Positions 59,066 through 64,000 of a stretch of DNA of 64,000 nucleotides are shown here, one piece after another. Every line of letters starts with the position of its first letter. The stretch's first letter is position 1. Origin of the DNA: Vibrio crassostreae 9ZC13 (GTDB lineage: Bacteria > Pseudomonadota > Gammaproteobacteria > Enterobacterales > Vibrionaceae). The stretch is from the NCBI RefSeq assembly GCF_000272045.2, contig NZ_AJYZ02000037.1, positions 250,171 through 314,170 on the forward strand. Reading direction: 5' to 3'. The position numbers and the translations under genes are program-made. Below the pieces are notes generated by a model, which made no database searches, had not been told where the DNA came from, and worked only from the letters and a program-made list of their open reading frames with translations.

Positions 59066-59112
59066 GTTTCGATATGAAACATATTATAGTTACAACGAAA
59101 CTATTTAGTCCA
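59066..59112 (-). promoter_or_regulatory. Promoter of the DeoR-family gene with overlapping GAAAC/GTTTC boxes
   Basis: On minus, TGGACT (59107-59112), an 18-bp spacer and TATAAT (59083-59088) form a promoter 35 bp upstream of the gene. GTTTC at 59066-59070 and GAAAC at 59076-59080 form an inverted pair just downstream of the -10. A further CGAAAC at 59096-59101 lies in the spacer, 21 bp (two helix turns) from the middle box. DeoR-family proteins commonly bind TTTCG-type repeats. Confidence 0.55.
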
Positions 59113-59256
59113 TTTATTTTGATCCAAAAAATTAATAAATAGCGATAAAACCTTGTCCTAAGACAATTGTTAAGCAGTGATATTGAACTCATTAGGTGGT
59201 AGAATCCGCACCCGAAAAGAAAAAAAATTACAAAACTGACTGTTATTTTTTTGCAA

Positions 59257-59281
59257 CTTACCCCCTATATAGTGGGGTAAG
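59257..59281 (+). promoter_or_regulatory. Palindrome upstream of pykF (first)
   Basis: CTTACCCC and GGGGTAAG are perfect 8-bp arms around a 9-bp TA-rich centre. It lies about 200 bp upstream of pykF in a 429-bp intergenic region. Spacing and symmetry suit a dimeric regulator; the binding protein is unknown. Confidence 0.5.
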
Positions 59282-59310
59282 TCACAGAAAACCGATATTG
59301 AATCAAAATC

Positions 59311-59333
59311 TTTTAGTCATAAAATGACTAAAA
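59311..59333 (+). promoter_or_regulatory. Palindrome upstream of pykF (second)
   Basis: TTTTAGTCAT and ATGACTAAAA are perfect 10-bp arms separated by AAA, about 145 bp upstream of pykF. No T run follows, so it is not a terminator. The rest of the 429-bp region (59334-59477) is an apparent leader with no gene I can support. Confidence 0.5.
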
Positions 59334-59477
59334 TTGATGAAAGACTTACAACTCTGAAGGACATATTGGAAGTCCCGCGCTTTTACACAACAGGCACAAA
59401 ATGTTGATGTAGCGGACCAATCTTCAGAACTTAAATAAATTTCAAATTGTAACAATACTTACCGGAGAGTACCTTCC

Positions 59478-60890
59478 ATGAAAAAGACCAAAATCGTATG
59501 TACGATTGGCCCTAAAACTGAATCTGTAGAGAAGCTAACTGAACTAGTAGATGCTGGCATGAACGTTATGCGTCTTAACTTCTCTCACGGTGATTTCGCA
59601 GAGCACGGCACTCGTATCGCGAACTTCCGTAAAGTAATGGAAAACAAAGGTGAGCAACTTGCTATCCTTCTAGATACTAAAGGTCCAGAAATCCGTACTA
59701 TCAAACTTGAAGATGGTAACGACGTAGATCTAGTAGCTGGTCAAGAGTTCACTTTCACAACTGACGCAACAGTTGTTGGTAACAAAGACGTAGTAGCAGT
59801 AACTTACCTAGGTTTCGCTAAAGACCTAACAGCAGGTAACACTATCCTTGTTGATGACGGCCTAATCGAAATGGAAGTTATCGCAACAACAGAAACTGAA
59901 GTTAAGTGTAAAGTTCTTAACAACGGTGCTCTAGGCGAAAACAAAGGTGTTAACCTTCCTGGCGTTTCTGTTCAACTTCCTGCTCTTTCTGAGAAAGACA
60001 AAGCTGACCTTAAGTTTGGTTGTGAGCAAGGCGTAGATTTCGTTGCTGCTTCTTTCATCCGTAAAGAAGAAGACGTTAAAGAAATCCGTGAGCTTCTAAA
60101 CGCTAACGGCGGCGAGAACATCCACATCATTTCTAAGATTGAAAACCAAGAAGGTGTAGATAACTTCGATTCAATCCTTGAAGCTTCTGACGGCATCATG
60201 GTTGCTCGTGGTGACCTAGGTGTTGAAATCCCAGCTGAAGAAGTAATCTTCGCTCAGAAGATGATGATCGAGAAGTGTAACCGTGCACGTAAGATGGTTA
60301 TCACTGCAACTCAAATGCTTGACTCTATGATCAGCAACCCACGTCCAACTCGTGCTGAAGCGGGTGACGTTGCGAACGCAATCATGGATGGTACTGATGC
60401 AGTAATGCTTTCTGGTGAAACTGCTAAAGGTAAGTACCCAGTTGAAGCTGTTACTATCATGGCTCAAATCGCGAACCGTACTGATTCAGCTCTTAAAGCT
60501 GAGCTAGGTTCTCGTCTAGACAGCCCACGTCTACGCATCACTGAAGCAGTATGTAAAGGCGCTGTAGACACAGCAGAGAAGCTAGCTGCTCCTCTAATCG
60601 TTGTTGCAACTGAAGGCGGTAAATCTGCACGTTCAGTACGTAAGTACTTCCCAACTGCAAACATCCTAGCTCTAACAACTAACGAAAAGACAGCTGCACA
60701 GCTAGTTCTTACTAAAGGTGTTAAGCCAGTTCTTGTTGACTCTATCGAGAACACAGACGCGTTCTACATCAACGGTAAAGAAATCGCTCTACAATCTGGC
60801 CTAGGTAACAAAGGCGACATCGTAGTTATGGTTTCTGGTGCTCTAGTGGCTTCTGGTACTACAAACACGGCATCTGTTCACGTTCTATAA
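59478..60890 (+). CDS. pykF: Pyruvate kinase I (PykF type)
   Basis: Pyruvate kinase makes pyruvate and ATP from phosphoenolpyruvate and ADP. The sequence begins [20 protein letters not shown]. The phosphate and metal site motifs [20 protein letters not shown], the catalytic Lys in [24 protein letters not shown] and ATQMLDSMI are complete. Length 470 and the C-terminal effector domain ([18 protein letters not shown]) match the fructose-1,6-bisphosphate-activated PykF form. Codon use is strongly biased, as for a highly expressed gene. Confidence 0.97.
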   Translation: MKKTKIVCTIGPKTESVEKLTELVDAGMNVMRLNFSHGDFAEHGTRIANFRKVMENKGEQLAILLDTKGPEIRTIKLEDGNDVDLVAGQEFTFTTDATVVGNKDVVAVTYLGFAKDLTAGNTILVDDGLIEMEVIATTETEVKCKVLNNGALGENKGVNLPGVSVQLPALSEKDKADLKFGCEQGVDFVAASFIRKEEDVKEIRELLNANGGENIHIISKIENQEGVDNFDSILEASDGIMVARGDLGVEIPAEEVIFAQKMMIEKCNRARKMVITATQMLDSMISNPRPTRAEAGDVANAIMDGTDAVMLSGETAKGKYPVEAVTIMAQIANRTDSALKAELGSRLDSPRLRITEAVCKGAVDTAEKLAAPLIVVATEGGKSARSVRKYFPTANILALTTNEKTAAQLVLTKGVKPVLVDSIENTDAFYINGKEIALQSGLGNKGDIVVMVSGALVASGTTNTASVHVL

Positions 60891-60916
60891 GAATGAACCG
60901 ATTCGCATAAAATATA

Positions 60917-60943
60917 AAAGAGGGCTTCGGCCCTCTTTTTTTT
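60917..60943 (+). terminator. Terminator after pykF
   Basis: AAAAGAGGGC and GCCCTCTTTT pair around TTCG, followed by TTTTT. A textbook strong terminator. Confidence 0.95.
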
Positions 60944-61079
60944 ATGAAACAAAATCTTGCCTAACTTTTCAGTACGCTGTATTATCAATCAAAATAGAAC
61001 TACGTACTGTTAACCTCCAACTGACTCTTTCTAAGAGACGGATTAGCAGACTAGAAATCATATATAGATGAGGTTTGTA

Positions 61080-61739
61080 ATGTCTAGTCCTACGCTCACT
61101 GACAAAGTATCAAAGATGATTCGCCAAGATATTCTTAATGGTGAGTTAACCCCAGGCCAAAAGCTTGTTGTTGCTGATCTAAAAGCACGCTACAACGTTG
61201 GCGCATCCCCTATTCGCGAAGCCTTGGTACAGTTATCTTGGAGCAAATACGTAAAGCTAGAGCCACAAAAAGGCTGCTGGGTATCTCCTGTATCAAAGAA
61301 AGAACTAAATGACCTATACGAAAGCCTTCGTGTTGTATCATCGGTTCTGCTTAAAAAAGCGATTGCAGCAGGTGATGAGAGCTGGGAACTGGATGTACTA
61401 ACGTCTTACCATAAACTATCGCGAGTACAGTACGTATCTGAAGAGTTTGACTGTGTAGAATGGGAAGAGCGCCACCAGCAATTCCATGTCGCACTGCTTG
61501 AAGGTGCAGATTCAGAGAACATGTTTAAGTTCTTTGATGACCTAATTAACCAAGTGAAACGTTACCGCTTCCTCGCTATGTCTGCAGAAAGCGCATCTGA
61601 TGATCTGTTCAATATTGATGAGCACGAAATGATCATGAAACTAGTACTCTCTAAGAATGTAGAACAAGCAACAGAACTGCTTGATCAACACTTACTAGGT
61701 TCAATGAAACGAATTGAAGAAGTTATCGAAGCGGCATGA
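61080..61739 (+). CDS. GntR-family regulator with FCD domain
   Basis: This is a FadR-subfamily GntR regulator. The N-terminal winged helix (about 5-70) shows LTPGQKLVVADLKARYNVGASPIREAL. The C-terminal FCD domain (about 80-215) carries the metal-ligand residues typical of the group: Asp/Glu in DLYESLRVV, His in EERHQQFH, and His in DEHEMIMK and LLDQHLLG. The effector is likely a small carboxylate, but this cannot be told from sequence. The ATG at 61080 is preferred over 61068 because GAGG lies 7 nt upstream, giving 219 residues. It stands alone downstream of pykF. Confidence 0.88.
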   Translation: MSSPTLTDKVSKMIRQDILNGELTPGQKLVVADLKARYNVGASPIREALVQLSWSKYVKLEPQKGCWVSPVSKKELNDLYESLRVVSSVLLKKAIAAGDESWELDVLTSYHKLSRVQYVSEEFDCVEWEERHQQFHVALLEGADSENMFKFFDDLINQVKRYRFLAMSAESASDDLFNIDEHEMIMKLVLSKNVEQATELLDQHLLGSMKRIEEVIEAA

Positions 61740-61763
61740 TGCCAAGATAGATTCTAACCAAAT

Positions 61764-61793
61764 AAAAACGGAGCCCAGCGGCTCCGTTTTTTA
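61764..61793 (+). terminator. Terminator after the GntR-family gene
   Basis: AAAACGGAGCC and GGCTCCGTTTT pair around CAGC, followed by TT. A strong GC stem. Confidence 0.92.
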
Positions 61794-61814
61794 GTTTCCA
61801 GTACCACGACTGAA

Positions 61815-61946
61815 CTACCACCCAAAAAACTCTTTGTGATGAGTATTGAGCAGCACAACCATAGGTAAAAAATACAATGCACTAAGTTGAAAGCCAAGAA
61901 TGGCTAATGTGCCTATGGTTAACCTCACTAAAAAATCGACAAACAT
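61815..61946 (-). CDS. Candidate 43-residue membrane protein, unrecognised
   Basis: This is a short reading frame in the 583-bp space between the GntR and diguanylate cyclase genes. ATG at 61946 is preceded on minus by AAGAGG about 7 nt upstream, a good ribosome site. The product starts MFVDFLVRLTIGTLAILGFQ, has one hydrophobic stretch at residues 5-33, and ends NTHHKEFFGW. The size, topology and ribosome site are what a real small membrane protein would show, but I recognise no family. Chance cannot be excluded for 43 codons. Confidence 0.5.
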   Translation of the reverse strand: MFVDFLVRLTIGTLAILGFQLSALYFLPMVVLLNTHHKEFFGW

Positions 61947-62100
61947 ACCACGCCTCTTTTAACCAGACTGTATGATCCCCAAACTATTGCTCCAGCTAAC
62001 CTAATTCTACTGCTGCCTTTCAAGTTATTGATAAGGCTAGCTAACCAGCTGAATTAAGTTAACGGTGTCATCCTTTTACATCTGGTAAACACTCTATTTA

Positions 62101-62123
62101 TTACATCGTTTAACACGATGTAA
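62101..62123. promoter_or_regulatory. Perfect 8-bp inverted repeat, possible operator
   Basis: TTACATCG and CGATGTAA flank TTTAACA. It lies 155 bp upstream of the 43-codon frame and about 200 bp beyond the diguanylate cyclase stop. No T run follows on either strand. A second, shorter inverted repeat, TTAGACT with AGTCTAA, is at 62178-62193. Apart from these, 61947-62322 contains nothing I can name. Confidence 0.4.
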
Positions 62124-62322
62124 TCTGAAGCAAAGTAGTTTACTTACTGTTAATTTTAGCTCAAATTTCCACCAACATTAGACTTTAGTCTAACTGTATA
62201 GATTTTGTGACACAGGTCGCTCAAAAGTGAGATTCCTAATAAAAAGAGGGAAAGGAAAAAGGAGTCGGGGCGCGACTTGAAGAGGTGAAGCAAATAGAAG
62301 ACAGGACTAGATAGAAGCGAAC

Positions 62323-64000
62323 CTAAGCGACATCATCGTAGCTAGGACACATAGAGACCGTATTACGGCCAGACGATTTAGATTCGTAAAGCGCAACATC
62401 CGCACACTTGTATGAGCGAGTGCTGTTACTGGTTAAATCCGTAAAGCCAACACTCACCGTTATCTTAGTTCCGGCAGCTAGCTCAATCTCAATTCGCAAG
62501 CGATCCAATACGCGCTTTGCTTCTGGCAGTGAGGTGTGTGGCATCAAGAGTGCAAACTCTTCTCCTCCAACACGTGCAACAAAGTCAGTCCCGCGAAGGC
62601 TATCTTGCAGAAGCTTGGCGACACTTGCTATCACTCGGTCGCCTTCGTCATGACCAAGTTCGTCGTTGATTCGCTTGAAGTTATCGATATCGACTAAAGC
62701 TAAGCAAGTCGTCGATTCATTAGGGTAACGCTCAACCAAGCGAGAATAATACGCGAGCTGCTCTTCGAACTTTCGTCTATTCCAAAGATTACTCAAAGAG
62801 TCACGTTCACTTAAGATCCTCAAACGTACTTCAAGCTCCTTCCTTACCGAAATATCAACCAACGAGGTGATGTAGTAACTGACTTTGCCTGAATTGTTTT
62901 TGACCGCATGCACTCGCATGATCGCAGTAAAAGGAATACGCAGCTTGTTCTTACACTGAACCTCCCCTTCCCATACTTCTTCTTGCTCTAAATGACTCCA
63001 AATAGCCGAGCTTGAGAGCACTTGGTCGGTATTCTCAAGCAGCAACTGCAATGCATTTTGACCGATCACCTGTTTTTTGCAGTACCCAGTCATGTTCTCA
63101 AATTCGTTGTTGATCATCATTGTGCGGTGCTGCTTGTCAGAGATCATCACTGCCGACATACCATTCAATGCGGCGCGTGCCAATTTACTCTCTAGGCTTC
63201 GGCGTCGGTAGTGCGTCACCAGGTAAGCAAACGGGAAAGCGAATATCAGCACCGTAATCAGAACAATGATCTCTTCATGGGCCAAATCATCTAGAGCACG
63301 CTCAGCCCGATCCATCAGTTGCTTTTGATTAAGTTGAATCAGTAAATGGACCTTTTGACTGTTCGCGAGCATAACCGTGTTAAAGGCAAACAAATTACCA
63401 TCTTCAAAAACGTATCCCACTTGATCATTGGAGATTGCATCCCACGTCTTCGGCGCGATATTTTTCAGGTTGTAGCCTTTTCTTTCAGGAATAGAGTCTC
63501 CGAACAACTTACCGCTGTTGTTACTCGCGATGAAGTAGCCCGCTTCATTGAGAACTTCTGCTCTAAGATCGTTATCTGGTGAAAAACTCAGACGCGACGA
63601 TAGGCCCCATACATCGAGATTGATAACAAGATAGCCTACTCTTTTGTCAGGGGTTTCTACAGGGGTAAAGACACGAATTACCGGCGAATAAGGGAAGGTG
63701 ACTTCACCATGCTCCGTTTCAAGCTCAATACCCCAACCGCCAATCTGTTCGGCTTCTAGTTTTTGAGCGTATTGGAAGTAGTTAGAATCCGACCTATCTT
63801 GCAGTTGCTGGGGTAACGTCACCCTACCGGTATCAAAGGAATAGTTAACACGCACCAATTCTTTGCCAGTGACATCTAACAGATGAATTTGTGTATACCA
63901 CTTCTGGTTCACGAGAACAGATTGCCAGACCTCTTCAAGTAGATGTTTAGTTTGGTCTGAGGGAGAAGAAGCAAAGTTAACCAAGCTCTGGCTATGACTG
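62323..64000 (-). CDS. Membrane sensor diguanylate cyclase with PAS and GGDEF domains (5' end outside window)
   Basis: This enzyme would make cyclic di-GMP from GTP. The frame remains open to the window edge, so the true N-terminus is outside. Visible from the right edge: a periplasmic Cache-like sensor of about 230 residues (IHLLDVTGKELVRVNY), a membrane helix (IIVLITVLIFAFPFAYLV), and a PAS domain (LNGMSAVMISDKQHRTMMIN). A GGDEF domain follows, with RDSLSNLWNRRKFEEQL and the active-site GGEEF. An RxxD inhibitory site (RGTD) lies five residues before GGEEF, so product inhibition is expected. No EAL domain follows. The signal sensed is unknown. Confidence 0.9.
   Translation of the reverse strand, partial: SHSQSLVNFASSPSDQTKHLLEEVWQSVLVNQKWYTQIHLLDVTGKELVRVNYSFDTGRVTLPQQLQDRSDSNYFQYAQKLEAEQIGGWGIELETEHGEVTFPYSPVIRVFTPVETPDKRVGYLVINLDVWGLSSRLSFSPDNDLRAEVLNEAGYFIASNNSGKLFGDSIPERKGYNLKNIAPKTWDAISNDQVGYVFEDGNLFAFNTVMLANSQKVHLLIQLNQKQLMDRAERALDDLAHEEIIVLITVLIFAFPFAYLVTHYRRRSLESKLARAALNGMSAVMISDKQHRTMMINNEFENMTGYCKKQVIGQNALQLLLENTDQVLSSSAIWSHLEQEEVWEGEVQCKNKLRIPFTAIMRVHAVKNNSGKVSYYITSLVDISVRKELEVRLRILSERDSLSNLWNRRKFEEQLAYYSRLVERYPNESTTCLALVDIDNFKRINDELGHDEGDRVIASVAKLLQDSLRGTDFVARVGGEEFALLMPHTSLPEAKRVLDRLRIEIELAAGTKITVSVGFTDLTSNSTRSYKCADVALYESKSSGRNTVSMCPSYDDVA

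Noticed and set aside
62203..62225. TTTTGTGACACAGG as a CRP site near the diguanylate cyclase gene
   Set aside because: The second half-site reads TCGCT rather than TCACA, and it lies downstream of the gene, not in front of it.
1..64000. CRISPR arrays, prophage, integrons, insertion sequences, toxin-antitoxin or defence genes
   Set aside because: None were seen on reading both strands; every gene over 200 codons has a core or common family assignment.

Overview
The window reads as a stretch of a Vibrio main chromosome, most like the Splendidus group. The evidence is moderate GC, gammaproteobacterial gene order throughout (rpsU-yqeY-dnaG-rpoD, sspA-sspB next to petABC, ygiF/glnE/hldE, parE-yqiA-cpdA-yqiB-nudF-tolC), separate gspA-gspB genes, and a Vibrio-type intergenic repeat. 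The genus is inferred from protein resemblance and synteny; no search was run. It is almost wholly core genome: I see no prophage, transposase, integron, CRISPR array, toxin-antitoxin pair or defence island.

Layout. 1-5749 (minus) is the front of the division and cell-wall cluster, read rsmH-ftsL-ftsI-murE-murF, with murF cut by the window edge and no mraZ upstream. RNase P RNA (5978-6418) and rsmI follow on the same strand. lpoA-yraN-diaA-dolP (7541-10958) run on plus. sspA-sspB, petA-petB-petC, rplM-rpsI and zapE are on minus up to 17552. zapG, degQ and degS are on plus. Topoisomerase IV (parE, parC) and yqiA/cpdA/yqiB/nudF are on minus, with tolC divergent from nudF. hldE and glnE are separated from ygiF by a chemotaxis receptor and a potassium channel gene.

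From 38 kb come a DUF47/Pit phosphate-transport pair, ygiM, gspA-gspB, cca, uppP-folK-folB, plsY, an alpha/beta hydrolase, tsaD, the macromolecular-synthesis operon, a tRNA-Ile2(CAU), an acetylhomoserine sulfhydrylase-like gene, glmS with a DeoR-family regulator, pykF with a GntR regulator, and a membrane sensor diguanylate cyclase that runs off the right edge.

Themes. Envelope growth and division dominate: murE/F, ftsI/L, lpoA, dolP, zapE, zapG, uppP, glmS, hldE, tolC and the DegQ/DegS proteases. Translation and replication are served by rpsI, rplM, rpsU, rnpB, tsaD, rsmH, rsmI, cca, dnaG, diaA, rpoD and topoisomerase IV.

I did not find a convincing undescribed multi-gene system. The observations most worth checking are small: a 24-bp tandem repeat inside RNase P RNA, a 162-bp element with terminal inverted repeats, an unannotated 43-residue membrane ORF, palindromes upstream of pykF and the DeoR-family gene, an apparent N-terminal insertion in Cca, and hairpins that may tune expression inside operons. 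Several starts were moved from the longest reading frame to a downstream codon with a better ribosome-binding site or family agreement; each case is noted in its entry.
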